Positions 1 to 11,642 of a DNA stretch of 64,000 nucleotides are shown in pieces. The DNA is taken from NCBI GenBank assembly GCA_963678675.1, contig OY783199.1, positions 18,384,097 to 18,448,096 of the forward strand, in the 5' to 3' direction. The notes below the pieces were generated by a model that was not told where the DNA came from, did no database searches, and saw nothing but the letters and a program-made list of their open reading frames with translations. How positions within the stretch are numbered: position 1 is the stretch's first letter; the number at the start of each line of letters is the position of its first letter. The translations under genes and the position numbers were made by a program. Source of the stretch: Xiphydria camelus (taxonomy: Eukaryota; Arthropoda; Insecta; Hymenoptera; Xiphydriidae).

Positions 1-1500
1 CAGCTACACTTGAAAGATAAAATCACGGAAGACGGAAGAGGAGGCGAATTTATCATTACGATCACCCTCGCGCTATCATCTCGTTCGCGTCAAAATACAC
101 ATATTTCGGTTCTCGATTTCATGGCACCTACTCTTACGCGGGAATACGTTCAGCAACACGCATACACACAAATGTACGTTAAGAGCTGACGACGCCGAAG
201 TTGTTTCACCGGTTTAGAGGCGGTCAATCGAGTTTCGTTATCGCAAATTTTACTTTCGAGAGTGCGAACGCGCGAGAGAAACCGGAAACGCGGACCCAGC
301 TGAGGTCACCGGGGCGCGCATCGCGCGCAGAAGTCGACGACGATGGTGACGAGCGACGCGACCTTTGACCCGAACACAACGTGCGCGTTATACCGGTCCA
401 CCGTCGAAGAGCTTCTCGCGAACAGGTCGGATTGGAGAGCAACGCGAATGAGAGAAAATCGGTCCAGGCAATCTTGTTCGATATACATAAAAAAAGCATA
501 GTATAATAGTTTAGCGTAGCCTTTAAACGTTTTAAGGGGACGGGTGATCGCGATCGCGTTTGCGCGCGCGATTCGTCTGGGGATGTCGCGAGGGGGGATG
601 AGCGAATGAACGCGTATCGAGCCAAAGGGAAACTGTTCGAGCGTTTCGAAGTTTGCCGGTGCCTTCGAACGATCGGGAGACGTTTTTTTTTCTGTACAAA
701 GTGTGAGATTTCGCTTCCATATTTTAATAATGATAACGCTGCTTATCGCGTTCGAAACCAATCGACCTTACAGCGACTCGGTTCGGTGATCGGTTCTTTC
801 GAGTTACGACGCGGAGTCGAGCGGAGGAGAGTCGAGAGCGAAGTATCTCTCGCAACTCTCGAACGTCCGATCAACGTTTTCTGGCATTTCGCTTGCGCGC
901 GGTAGGGGGGGGGGAAGAACGGCATTGACAATATATTTATCACACGAGATATTAAAATAGGTATATAAAATGACGACTTGTGGTATCGGGTGGGCCATAA
1001 AGGGAACGGGGGAGCCGAGAGAAACGGGATAATTATATCGCACGAGGCGATACGCTTTGTATAATACTTCGCGGTAAATGGGTTTTGCGGTTGTCTTCCA
1101 TTAGGCGCAGCTGCGGAGTCTCTCTCGGGTTGACGCCTGTGGAAGGGCAACCACGAAATTCGTTTACCGCGCGGGGGGTATAAAGTCTATTATCTTGCAT
1201 GGGGTAGCTTCGCCTGTAGTTAGCCTTCGCCAGTAGACGGCTCTTTAATGCGACTGATAAATGAAAGTATATCTATTTGGATAGGAAGAGAAAGGGGCGT
1301 GGCTGACTATTGAAAATTTCGTCTGCTTGAGTGTTAGGGCTGACTATCGGTGAAGCCACATCCTACGCGTGACGTCCTCTATATAACATGTATTTAACGC
1401 ATGCGAGGTAGATAAAAATCTGAAAGGAATCAAGAGCGCTACACGGAAAATACTTTTTGGTAATCAGTTTAATACTAGAACTATCGAAAGGTCGCGCGTT
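1..1500. other. Left-edge region without a recognised gene
   Basis: Mixed CpG-rich (about 200-900) and AT-rich sequence. Open frames exist on both strands (for example 306-761 minus and 606-905 plus), but they overlap, none resembles a known protein, and several lack a convincing ATG. No splice-bounded exon is evident. The CpG-rich part could hold a promoter or untranslated exon of a gene beyond the left edge; this is inference only. Confidence 0.4.
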
Positions 1501-1509
1501 CTAAGAAGA

Positions 1510-1800
1510 CGGTTGTTCTGGCGGGATTATCTCGTTATCTGTGAATTTTTTAATATATTGCTATAGAACTTTTTTGTAGATCGAAATGTATTCTACAAAA
1601 AAGTACTCGACCAATTTTGACAATAAACTCATAGGTTACGAGATAATCGGCATTGAATGGCACTCTGAGTAAAACACTAGTCGGATTGATTGCCTGCGGT
1701 AGTTCTGGTGTTAATATTGAATAATAAAGAAGACTTTTTAGGTAAGAACTTCTAGCGTCACAGATTTTCTCGTTGGTGACTTTTTTAAGTATCATTTTTA
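1510..1800. repeat. Dispersed repeat with TTATCTCGT / CGAGATAAT ends
   Basis: The segment opens with GGATTATCTCGTTATC and carries the inverted CGAGATAATCG near 1640. The same outline (TTATCTCGTTA, a CTACAAAAAAG-type centre, then an ACGAGATAA or AACGAAATAAT end) recurs at 4060-4190 and twice at 32739-33165, so this is a dispersed family. I see no coding content. The terminal duplication is not clear enough to name a transposon class. Confidence 0.5.
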
Positions 1801-2549
1801 AACTTAATAATCAATTAATAATTAATTTCCTCGCTCTAATTAGTTATAGAGACATTTACGCTGGCTAATGAAAGCATGAGAATTGATCGTACATATAGGT
1901 TTAGTTTAAGGTATGTTTAAAAATGATATTTGAAAAAGTTATCAGCGACAGAATCTATTACGCCGGTAGTGTGCACTTCCTTACCACGCCATACAGTAAG
2001 GAGTACATTGACCGGTACCAGAGGAAAGCACGTGTCTTTTCACTGTCATTGAGATACATCGTAACTCATTCCTCAACAGTACGTCTTTTCGAACAATGCT
2101 TCTGTGATGTCACTATGACGCTTTGTAACATTTCCGGATATTGTGATGTTTCAGAAACATTTGAGAGGATCGCGATTCTGTATCAATAGAATTTTACGAT
2201 CACTATCGTTGCGTAAATTTTTTCGAGTATAACAAAACATACGCATGATAACGACTATACAAAATTCTATCGATACAGAATTCCCACCCCTGAAATATGA
2301 ACGCGGCTGTGGATATTGCGAAACATCACAGAGACGTTGTAGAAATGCTGCTTGGAAAAACGTGCTGTTGGGGTTGCTATGTGAAAAAACATCGTAAATC
2401 CTTGTTGTCATCGATGTGACTTGCAACTTTTTCTTGCACAGCAATGAGTGACGATGTCCCAGAATAATAGTAAAAAGATACGTGCTTTTTTGTAATACCG
2501 ATCGATACGTTTCTTCCCTTTCCGTATGGCAACTGTGGCCACAAGTATA
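1801..2549. other. AT-rich region, possible degenerate inverted repeat
   Basis: No gene recognised. Around 2090-2190 and 2255-2340 there are loosely inverted matches (TTGTGATGTTTC against GAAACATCACAG, and CTGTATCAATAGAATTTTA against AAAATTCTATCGATACAG). This suggests a decayed foldback element. Confidence 0.35.
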
Positions 2550-2806
2550 CACAGAAGAAACGAATTATATTAGTTGGATCTACTAAAAATGACTTGCGGG
2601 GTCGCGAGTAATTATTTATTTACATCAATGAAATCTTTTAATACATAAATTTAATATTCTTACAATCATGTGAAATGGTATGTGATTGCAAGGAAGAAAT
2701 ACATATTTAATTAAAATGAAAAAAAGATTTTAATGATTTGAATAAATAATTACTTACGACCCCGCAAGTAATTTTTAGTAAATCCAACTAATTATTTTTC
2801 CTTGTG
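2550..2806. mobile_element. MITE family C copy 1
   Basis: A 257-bp element with TA on both sides, a CACAGAAG start and a CCTTGTG end. Just inside the ends are the inverted motifs ACTTGCGGGGTCGC (about 2592) and CGACCCCGCAAGT (about 2758). A second copy at 19276-19529 matches over its full length. The interior is AT-rich and non-coding. Confidence 0.75.
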
Positions 2807-5455
2807 TACTAAGAGAGAGCGCAACCATTCCTAAATCTTCTTTTCTACCATTCAATGTGAAACTGATTACCGCGAACTCTTCTCCGTGATATATATATAT
2901 GTATGTATGGGACGGAACGCGGAGGACAAAGGCTCTAGGCTTTGACCATTAAAATTCACGTGAGGCGATTCAAAGCGGGGAGTTGAATTTTGTTTTCTGG
3001 CTCACCCCCTACAGCGAAATCTACAATCAAAGGCCTACGTAACGTTACAGAGGATGCGGCGTTAATTAATGTCTTCAATAATTACTATATCGAATTAAGT
3101 AGCGATTAACAATTTTAATATTCTCTCCGGCGAGTTGTGCGAGGATAATGTCGTGTGCACCTCGTGACATTTGGTCCTTTGTCGCGTTTTCGGCAAATGC
3201 GCGCTCTCGTCGACGGAGGAGGAGGAGCAGGAGGCGAGAGTGTGATTGATCCAGTAGTAGTGTGGAAAAAATGCAGGGGCGAGGGTGTGAAAGGAACTGC
3301 GTTCCCTCTGTGGCTGAATGGGGCTCATGTTTCGTGATAATATTGAAAACCACAGCATAGCTCATTTTTAAGGATCGATGAGTACACGTCAAACAAACAC
3401 TAATATCGCATAACGTAACAGCTGTACGAAGAATGTTGTAGATCGTAAAGACTCTCTAGCGATCTATATGCCTTTTTGTTCGATTACATTTCAATCTCGG
3501 CAGATTATAGCCAAGGAGCATCGAGCTCTTCTTATCGCTGCTGCGCTATCTCATATTAACGCGTTATCTTCTAATCTCGCGCGGTAGTAAGGAATAATCA
3601 AAAAAAAAAAAGAAAGTATTCACATCAAAACCGACGAGAGACTCCATCAAAACTTATCTGCCTTTATGAACGAATTTCCTCAATTCTGTAGCATTGTATA
3701 ATGTCGCGTAACGTAAGAAGTAAGAATATTTCGAAGTACCTCCCTCTTTCCGACCAATTTTTTCTTCGCATTCAGCTCGAAAACAATGAGAATTTCAACG
3801 CGCGATAGCAAACACATACCGATGTGGATACGCGATGAATAAACTTGGACAAATCGCGGTACGTACGAAGAGCTCGAAGTTATCGTCGACGTAGGAAAAG
3901 AAAAACTATCGATTTTACTGATATTTTACGAGTATCTAGTCAAATCTGGTTAATAAAGGTAATGCCTATGTTTCAAGGTAGTAGGGTGATAACGGAGGGG
4001 GAGGGGGACGATAAACGAGTAGAGTAGAGTAGTACCGCTCCGATCAGCTTCGACCACGATTATCTCGTTACCTACGGTTTTTCGGCCTACATCGGTACAA
4101 TGCTTTTCTGTAGATCGAAACGCGATCTTCAAAAAAGTATTATACCAACTTCGACGAAAAGTTCATAGTTAACGAGATAACATGGGTCGAAGTTCGTCGA
4201 AGCAGTATTGCTCTATCCTATACGGGGGAAACTTAGTATACCCCCCCCATTTAAAAGTACACACGCGTATAAACCCGTTAAAGTGTTTTTATACATAAAC
4301 GTGCGTTTATGTATATATACATATACGCGGAGAAGATGAAACTGTAAATTATTATACCAAATTTATAACGCGTAAAGTGGCAACGGGCGGGTGAAAAACT
4401 TACGCACACGGAGCGAGAAAGCACAAGTCCATCGAGCATTTACAATTGTTGCGAAGGCGAATATTCTGTAATACATTCGAGAGTTCCGTTGTACATAAAG
4501 GGAGAACTGTGCGTACGTTTAGCTCAAGCATGTGTAGATATTTAATTAACTCTTGTTGGCTTGTGATATTAATACTCAACGGATCACGGACGGAGAATCG
4601 TGCATTGTTGATTTCGTCGTATAATCCTTAATTTTAATGTTACACGTTATCTCCCAAAGCTGCGTTATCAATATCATTAGTCTACCGATACCGAAAGAAA
4701 TCTAACGTTGTTATTGCCGGTCTAATGCACTACCGTGTCGTCCGTAATCCGTTTGAAATTTCGATTCCCTTATTGGGAGCCCTCTCAAAAATGAGAAAAA
4801 TTCCACCTGAACCTGAGAGACGCGGAATTATTGCGATTCGATACGCAAGAATCGAAGCGGAAGAGTGCCTCCGAGCGTACAGTTTAACACATCCGTTCAA
4901 TGATATTCATAGAACGTTTCGTAGAGCTTTCTCTGATAATGAAAAGCGACGCGCTCATCGGCGAATTTGGTACTTTACAACGCGACTTTTTTATCGCGTC
5001 TTCTTGTTCATTCGCGCGAGGTGCGGCATCGAGCTTGACGTTACGCGGGGATGATCAGGTTTCCGATTTAACGACTCTCAGGTTCAGTCGACGTAAAACG
5101 ATCGAATCAGCAATATTATACGCGGAGTAGTTACACGTAGCCAGATATTTTATTATTACATTAGCGATAACTCGGTGCGATATTTAAAACGATGAAAGGA
5201 GATCAGTTAGATTTTATCATATAGGACCTTTATGCTTGTTTTATTAATATTACGATATTATATTATAAAATTATACATATAGTCATTCCTAAGTAATAAA
5301 TAATGGAGTTTATTGCTAACATTTGTAAATTTCATCATTATTTCCTCACGATATCGTGAGACGATCGTTTTCCGATCGTCGCCACGCGCTCGCAATTAAA
5401 AAACAGGGGAGAACAGTGGAATTGTCTTTAAAGGAGTAGATGTACACGCGTTCGG
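2807..5455. other. Region without a recognised gene
   Basis: AT-rich sequence with a TATATA run near 2890, a poly-A run near 3600 and a C run near 4243. It contains a copy of the TTATCTCGTTA repeat (about 4060-4190). Short open frames at 4725-5054 and 4900-5130 overlap in different frames and resemble nothing known. No defensible exon was found. Confidence 0.4.
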
Positions 5456-5461
5456 TTTATT
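5456..5461 (-). terminator. Poly(A) signal of NDUFS4
   Basis: AATAAA on the minus strand, about 100 bp beyond the NDUFS4 stop codon. Position and hexamer fit a cleavage and polyadenylation signal. Not verified by transcript data. Confidence 0.5.
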
Positions 5462-5558
5462 CGATACTATTCATCACTGTACAATTAAGATTCTCGTAAA
5501 CACATTCGCGAACACTATCGTATATACTGTAGACATTACTGAAATTTGTGTTTTGAAT

Positions 5559-5736
5559 TTACTTTGTGGAAACTCTGGTGCGCTTGTCCCAAGAAAAGTT
5601 CGCCCCGTAATTACGAGGCTTGGGATCTCTCTTATTTGGTTGGTCGATGTAATAATCCCACCCCATTTTCTCGCAATGAATTACAGCAGCCTCTTTCGAG
5701 GGGAAGCCTACTTTGACGTTCGACATTGGATCTCCG
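5559..5736 (-). CDS. NDUFS4: NDUFS4 exon 2
   Basis: Begins after the acceptor TTTTTTCAG and codes from [17 protein letters not shown] to the C-terminal RVSTK. The stop TAA is at 5561-5559. Confidence 0.95.
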
Positions 5737-6333
5737 CTGAAAAAACCACGTAGACGTCTCTTGTTTAGGACAGATTCGGCAAGATATTTAGATCGAACGA
5801 GTTATCGAAAATCTGTGACACGGTTCAGTATTACCGATTCATATGTTCAAACGTTTCATTGGAAATACGTTAGTACGACTACGAGTACTCGGTTTTCCCG
5901 AAAATGGTAAGAAACCAGATTGATTGTTTTTATCGTAGCTTGTCATACTTGAGAGTAATGATCATATACGCTTTACTCACCTAGAGCACCAACCCATCAG
6001 CGGATTCTCCCAACGTTCTCGCGTATCGAATTCCATTTGCCAAAAATTAATATTGTTCGTTCCCGATTGCATGGAACTTTTCGACGGCTCGTAAATACGA
6101 ACTTTACGAGTTTTAATGTGCTCTTCGGGTACCCCGGAAATAACACCTATTCGATCCTGTACTGGGATTGTTATATAGCCTTTTAAACTTTCTCGACGGC
6201 GAATCTCTTCTTCCGTAAGAGTAACTTCGTCGGGGTCTTTTGGAGAAGCTTCCTGTACGGTCAAAGCTTTATCGACGTCTCTGATATAACGTGAACTAGT
6301 CGTGGAAATTGTTTTACAGAGCCTATAAATCAT
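5559..6333 (-). CDS. NDUFS4: NADH dehydrogenase [ubiquinone] iron-sulfur protein 4, mitochondrial (complex I 18 kDa subunit)
   Basis: Accessory subunit of mitochondrial complex I, placed at the junction of the N and Q modules and needed for assembly and stability of the enzyme. Two exons, 6333-5981 and 5736-5559, join within a Ser codon (AG|C) across a 244-bp GTGAGT...CAG intron, giving 176 residues; human NDUFS4 has 175. The start is the ATG at 6333-6331, followed by a basic, Ser/Thr-rich leader ([18 protein letters not shown]) that fits a mitochondrial presequence. Visible family landmarks include [31 protein letters not shown], the FPSKEAA stretch, [26 protein letters not shown] and the stop. 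The terminal RVSTK matches the phosphorylation-site motif known in mammals. The frame is intact with no odd features. The call is firm; only UTRs and promoter are undefined. Confidence 0.97.
5981..6333 (-). CDS. NDUFS4: NDUFS4 exon 1
   Basis: Codes for residues 1-117 plus two bases of codon 118. It runs from ATG (6333-6331) to the donor AG|GTGAGT, whose first intron base is 5980. It holds the presequence and the first half of the conserved domain, ending at ENPLMGWCS. Confidence 0.95.
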
Positions 6334-8503
6334 TTTTTACGTCAATCTTTGCTTCGATGGATGAAGGAAGGTAGTCGAAAAGCGTAAAATGTTGGGTGGG
6401 AAAATTAACGTTGGCGTCGATATTATTAAGTTATAAAATAACGTTACGATTCTTCGAAAAATGGAAAATAGCAAGAATCATTCGATCGTTTTCGCAGTTC
6501 AAATTGTGCTGTCCAAAAGTAACGATTTCATTATTAAAGGTAGGGAAAAAAATGATTATGTAAAACTTTGAGGTTATGATCGATAGTTTGTAGTGACAAA
6601 AATGGGGCTGCGGACAAATATTTTGATAATAACCCACCATTGTTGATTTCCATTTTTAATTAGATTAGCGGATTCCCCGAGTAATATACGTAATGCCATT
6701 TCGCGAAAAACTTTAGAAAAGCTCAAACAAACTCTACTGTCAACAGCAGACAGTAGCAGACTGCCAAAATGTGAACGGAGCATCAAGTCGAGAGCGACAT
6801 CTGAGACTAAAAGCGCTAACGTCAAATGTGAAACGATACGGACATTCGTTCGATTACCGAACGAATTCTAATGACGATAATGTTATGTAGCGATTAGAAT
6901 CATTTATAGAGCTATCACATGCAGTATAAGAAGCACATATAGCTTTGGCAAGCTCTTGTCTTTGTAATGATTTCATCACACTGTGCGGATTTATTTTCAA
7001 CAGATTTACGATATGATATTTCTCGTGCATCGTTCTATGCAATTTTCTAGTATCCAATGGAATACTTCAAACACTGGTTTACCGGAAACTGCATGCGACG
7101 ATTCATAGAAAAATAATCATCGCATAAAGTAATTGTAACGCATAAATATACCTCGTAAAATAAAATATGACGACAACGATCGCCAAAAGGCACAATAAAC
7201 AACGTTTGTTTTGTGCTTTCAAACAATTTACACGCACAATTTTAGAGAATTATATTGCAATCGAATGGTCTAATTGGTTGCGGAAAAATCAGCATTAAAA
7301 GAGAGATAGAATTTGTAAGAAAGTATGCCTACAAAATGATTAAATGAATGCACCTCACAATTGAAGACGTCGATCCGTGATTTCCATAACCTCGATCTGC
7401 TTCGGTCGGTTCCAATCGCGAGAATGAAGGGTGTGAAGGTAGCACTCAAGCGTATTAGGTTCATGAACTCTTTTTTTATAATCTTGCCACTATTAAGAAT
7501 GTCCCTACTCGGATAAAATAGTCTTCACAAGTCTAATAGCACTTTAGAATCGAACGCGTAGATCCGCGGTTTGCGCAACGTCCGATTCGGTCGGTTTCAA
7601 TCGCGATAATAATAAGCATCGGTTCGTAGCGCGGCGGAGAGGGGAGGGACAACTCGCGCCAGGCTAGTTCGCGCGACGGGTTTCGCTGCATCCTGTGATA
7701 TCACAGGTTCCGAGTTTCGTAAACAGACGAAACTTTCCCTGCTCTTGGAAAATTCGATGCGCGCTATAAGTACACCGAGCATATTATGCGTACGAGTTTC
7801 TAGCGGAGGTTTTATGGCGCTTTTCTATACGAAAATATAAACTATAAGGTGCTACATTCTATACAGTTTTCTTATGTGACTTTACAGAATGTAGCCCCTT
7901 GTAGCCCTGCTAAACATTTTCGATAGGAAACAATGAAATATAGCAAAAATGATTAAAATAATGTAAATGACTAAAATGAATTTTTTGGTAATTGCCGCAG
8001 ATGTTCTTAATTCTTTTCACGTAAATAAACAAGTAATGAATATCGAGTTTCAGATGCATTCACAGGAAAGTGCATCTAGACTGCGCCCGTGGAATGGCAA
8101 CCGAGCTTGCAGCGATGCAATGCGAATACATTGCATACTGGCGCCGAGTGCACCGTAAGGGTGCAAAAATTGATCCCATTTTCTAGTGTCTCTCTTATCG
8201 ACAGTACATGAAATATATCCCGGATGTGTTGTAGTAAAGTTTGGACTGCAAAATATCGCTCTTTCGGAATTAAATCGAATATTTTATAAAAAGAAACAAC
8301 CTAGGCTACCGTTGGTCATTTTACCGGTGCAACGAACTCTTCGCAGTTGCACACAGCGAATGCCGGACGATCACTCCATTCACACCCTTTCGGAAGCATC
8401 CAAAGAGTGATTTGAATGATAATCCTGCGAATAGGCGGAGTTGCGATAGTGACATTATTTTTACAATACATATCATGAAACATATAAAATTATTACTATT
8501 AAT
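6334..8503. other. Upstream flank of NDUFS4 and unassigned AT-rich region
   Basis: Holds the presumed NDUFS4 promoter near 6334-6450, without a clear TATA box. Minus-strand frames 6825-6574 and 7057-6854 begin at TTG rather than ATG and show no recognisable domain. A plus-strand frame at 8186-8410 is also unassigned. CpG-rich sequence at 7550-7790 holds no recognised exon. Confidence 0.35.
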
Positions 8504-8881
8504 TCAACGCTTCACATTCAATGAGAAATTGCGAATGGTTGCCTCGGCACACTGACCTACCCTGTTAAATATCCATGAGGGTTGAATCGGACGTAGTACG
8601 CATGCTCCGGTCGCTTCTCTCCGACATTCTCCCAGAATCTTTTCACGTAGCCATCGTGTCTCTCGACCATCAGTGATAGTCCAATTGGAAGTACAACGAT
8701 TAAAGCTGAGCTTCGAATGCAATCTAACCGAAGTAAGACCGCGTAACGACAAAACTAATCCGATGCATAGCAACGTGAGTATTCGTAAGACCCGTACGTA
8801 ACGCGACTCGTGAAAATACGTATCGCGTGTAGCTTTCGTTGCTGGAACAAGATCGCTGCCACCAGCTGTTGAATAGTACAT
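8504..8881 (-). CDS. Candidate exon with one membrane segment, unrecognised
   Basis: An open frame from ATG at 8881-8879 to TGA at 8506-8504 (125 codons). Codon composition looks coding. A hydrophobic stretch (LRILTLLCIGLVLSLRGL) follows a short polar N-terminus, so a small single-pass or signal-anchored protein is possible. A strong donor-like AGG|GTAGGT lies at 8561/8560 and would remove the last 19 codons if used. An alternative ATG at 8935 lies inside the adjacent MITE and is unlikely to be the natural start. I do not recognise the family, and it could still be a chance frame. Confidence 0.25.
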   Translation of the reverse strand: MYYSTAGGSDLVPATKATRDTYFHESRYVRVLRILTLLCIGLVLSLRGLTSVRLHSKLSFNRCTSNWTITDGRETRWLREKILGECRREATGACVLRPIQPSWIFNRVGQCAEATIRNFSLNVKR

Positions 8882-8909
8882 GAGGGGTGCGCGAAAAAAT
8901 ATAATTTTA

Positions 8910-9126
8910 CATGGAAAAAAAATAAATTGTAGCATTTACAAAGTTTCTGGTCAATTTCGGTATGAGGCCAATGTATTGATACGATAACTATTATTTTAGC
9001 AACGCTTGCAACTTCTACAAGTTTTATTATAATTTTTACTAAAATTATGGTTATCGTAACAATAAATTGGCCTTGTTCTGAAATTTACCACAAACTTTGA
9101 GGTGCAAGGATTAATTTTTTTCCGTG
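8910..9126. mobile_element. MITE family B copy 1
   Basis: A 217-bp element between TA dinucleotides, with ends CATGGAAAAAAAATAAATTG and TTAATTTTTTTCCGTG. A better preserved copy lies at 31794-32004. Interior motifs TTTACAAAG and CACAAACTT form inverted sub-ends, and the centre is a hairpin around ATTTTAG/CTAAAAT. Confidence 0.7.
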
Positions 9127-9314
9127 TATATTTCCGGCAAGAGCCTCGACAGAATTCGTTGAATTTTAAAAAATGATTCGTTATATCTCGCTTTGCATAG
9201 CTTATAAATTTTATTACGATCTGAAAATCATGCAGAATTTTTTAATTTTATAAAATTTCGTATTGTATTTACAAAACGACTGTAAGTTCTACGGCATAGT
9301 ATTTATCTCTCCAG

Positions 9315-9440
9315 GGCAGAAGGAAATTATGCCTGTTGCTGGTGACAGCCATATTTACGAGGGTGTACTCGACGAAATCGAAGCACGTTATCACGAAAAG
9401 AAATTACAGCGATCAAAGCGTGAGGGGCTACTTGGCTGAG
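9315..9440 (+). CDS. Cysteine-rich peptide, leader exon
   Basis: 42 codons from the acceptor TTATCTCTCCAG to the donor GAG|GTATTT. Carries the hydrophobic leader and the propeptide-like basic segment. Confidence 0.55.
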
Positions 9441-9716
9441 GTATTTATCGGTCTATGGATTCGGGACCCTCTTCGGTATCTGATGGATGGTGTTTCGTCG
9501 CAACGAGTGCATTACTAAATGACTCCTCCTTAGAGGACATGCTGGTGGAACGAGGTGTGCAAGGAGGAGTTTCACAGTAAATTTCGGTGCCGATGTCCGC
9601 GGTGGTCTTACTGCAGAGCACCTGGACGATATTACGATGCCCATTGCAGCATGACTCGCACTGGATACATATGGACGCAACCGGAAACTTCGCTCGCTTT
9701 GGAGATTGACAAATAA
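9315..9716 (+). CDS. Small secreted cysteine-rich peptide, two coding exons seen, 5' incomplete
   Basis: Two exons in one continuous frame, 9315-9440 and 9534-9716, joined at phase 0 across a 93-bp intron (GAG|GTATTT ... CTCCTCCTTAG|AGG). They give 102 residues ending in TAA. The first exon opens with a hydrophobic stretch (LCLLLVTAIF) typical of a signal peptide core, then a basic segment with a KR pair that could be a processing site. The second holds six cysteines spaced C-x5-C-x9-C-x-C-x5-C-x10-C, rich in Trp, Tyr and Arg. No Met precedes the hydrophobic core and an in-frame TAG lies just upstream, so the start must be in an earlier exon joined at the CTCTCCAG acceptor (9314). Six cysteines and a leader suggest a secreted, disulfide-bonded peptide such as a neuropeptide-like or defence molecule. 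I cannot name the family, so no function is assigned. Confidence 0.6.
9534..9716 (+). CDS. Cysteine-rich peptide, mature exon
   Basis: 60 codons plus TAA (9714-9716). All six cysteines after the leader fall here, at exon codons 3, 9, 19, 21, 27 and 38, followed by an acidic cysteine-free tail. The other plus-strand frames contain stops. Confidence 0.6.
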   Translation, partial: RTCWWNEVCKEEFHSKFRCRCPRWSYCRAPGRYYDAHCSMTRTGYIWTQPETSLALEIDK

Positions 9717-9751
9717 TCCAACGAGGGAGAGTCTGCATTCGATGTGTATTG

Positions 9752-10388
9752 CACCGTTAAAAGTTTGGAGTGAAACTTTTGATACGTGTACTGGAAGTTT
9801 TATTCGGCTGCGATTTGTTAGTTTTAGTAAACGCGTTTAATTTAAATTTATTATACTATAAATTTTCTTTCAAATTTATCGTAAACTTACTATCATTTCC
9901 AGTGAAAAATTGAAAAGTTCAACATTTCTTTATTAAACAACAAATAATTCATAACAATTTATGTTATCAGAAAGAATTTTTAATTTTACCATAGTTCTAT
10001 ATAGTAGACACGTGGCAAATTTACGGATACTATGGAAAATTTATGAATTCGCTTCAAATTAATGGTAAATTTATTCACATTTCCAGTAAAAAATTGAAAA
10101 GTTTAAAACTTCTTTATGAAATAACAAATAATTCATAGCAATTTATATTATCAGAAGGAATTTTCAATTTTACCATAGTTCTATATGGCAAACGCGAGAT
10201 AAATTTATGAATTCGCTTCAAATTTATCGTAAATTTATTTACTTTTTCAGTAAAAATTGGAAAGTTCAAAATATTTTTATGGAATAACAAATAATTCGTG
10301 GTAATTTATGTTATCAGAAAGAATTTTCAATTTTACCATAGCTCTCTATAGTAAACGCGTGATAAATTTATGAATACTTTTAACGGTG
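9752..10388. mobile_element. Inverted-repeat element enclosing a tandem array
   Basis: Ends CACCGTTAAAAGT (9752) and ACTTTTAACGGTG (10388) are inverted copies, the right one followed by TA. Between them lie three tandem units of about 165-185 bp (near 9870, 10053 and 10219). Each contains TTTCCAGT-type sequence, AAATTGAAAAGTT, AACAAATAATTC, TATCAGAA and TTTTACCATAG motifs. The element starts only 35 bp after the stop of the cysteine-rich peptide gene, so it may form part of its 3' UTR. Confidence 0.65.
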
Positions 10389-11642
10389 TACACATCGATG
10401 CAAAAATGGCTGATAAAGTCGCATTCCGTTCGTCTCGAATGCGGCTTTGCACGATTACTCTTCTCACGGTACGTTAGACGCGTTAGACTTCATACGAAAG
10501 ACCTTCTCTTAAGAATTAAAATTGCCAATGCGTAAATTGTTTAGCCAAAGCCATCGCAAGGTGACCTATTCTAGCGATAAAACAAATTTAAATAACGCTG
10601 CCATTAATCTGTGTACGGCGGGTATTCGTCGAGACGTATTTGGATACGATGCATCATGGTAACGCATGACACGCACATTTGATACTTTTGATATTTCTTT
10701 CGTTGTTACTGCACTTAATCGACATCCACTGTCGGAGAAAAAATAGTCGCGAAATGTAATTCAGGATTTAATTTCTCGTGTGATTTCAATGAAAGGGTAA
10801 AAACGTCGACGGTTTTCACGTGCAACGTCGTGAATAGCGAAAGATAATAAGAAAAAATCAGTTTTCCATAACGATATGTGATTCAGCGACTATCAGTAGA
10901 AAAAAGATACTAAATTTTAATTACAATTGCGAGTAGATTTTTTAACCTTCCTAGATTGAGAGCCAGAGAATGAACGAATATTTATTGTGAGTGTGCTCTG
11001 GGATGTATAACAGGGAGAGAAAGTGACAAAGTGAGAGCTAAAAAATTCAAGAATCGAAGTACCTTTTATGCAATTTAAAATACGCAATTTAACGTTCGGT
11101 ATATCAACAAGAAAGATTTTGTGACAATATTATAGAACCGTATTTTATAGGTTGTTATACTTATATTATAACATATTACATGATCTTATCTCGTTGCGTA
11201 TATGTAAATAAATGTACGAATAAAAGGATTTCTCCTCTCTTACGTATTTTCTGCGTTCATTTATTTAGAAGGAGTAGAGAGATCTATTCAAAATTTGCAA
11301 TTTTCTTTCCCTAAATAAGAGTCATATATATTTTGTTCTCTCAATATTTTAGGTTTACTTTCTTCCTATACCCACATTCCTCTTCCCTTGCCTTTTCGAA
11401 TCTCCGTTCTCAGATTTTTCCATAATTTCTGGGAAAAATAATTAGATATAATGAAGAAATTGATTTCGTTTCGAATCTTCAAGGTTGATCAAATTCTTCA
11501 AGTTCAGTTCTTGGAATTAGACTCTAAATTTTTTAGCGCTTGCGCCTGTCACGCGAGTAAAATCGCCAAAGCACCTGCGCGCGTTTATCGATTAGAGCCT
11601 GGAGCCACTTGTTATCAACGACACACCACGCCGGCCAGAGCC
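10389..11642. other. PAL upstream flank
   Basis: AT-rich, with no gene recognised. It presumably contains the PAL promoter and 5' UTR. An in-frame ATG at 11451 would add 64 residues before the chosen PAL start, but it would bury the signal peptide, so it is not preferred. Confidence 0.4.

Noticed and set aside
9445..9738. 97-codon minus-strand frame with several cysteines
   Set aside because: It is antisense to the cysteine-rich peptide exon, whose plus-strand frame has consistent splice sites and a signal peptide.
11451..11642. N-terminal extension of PAL from an upstream in-frame ATG
   Set aside because: It would put 64 non-hydrophobic residues before the signal peptide; the ATG at 11643 has better context and is followed directly by the signal core.
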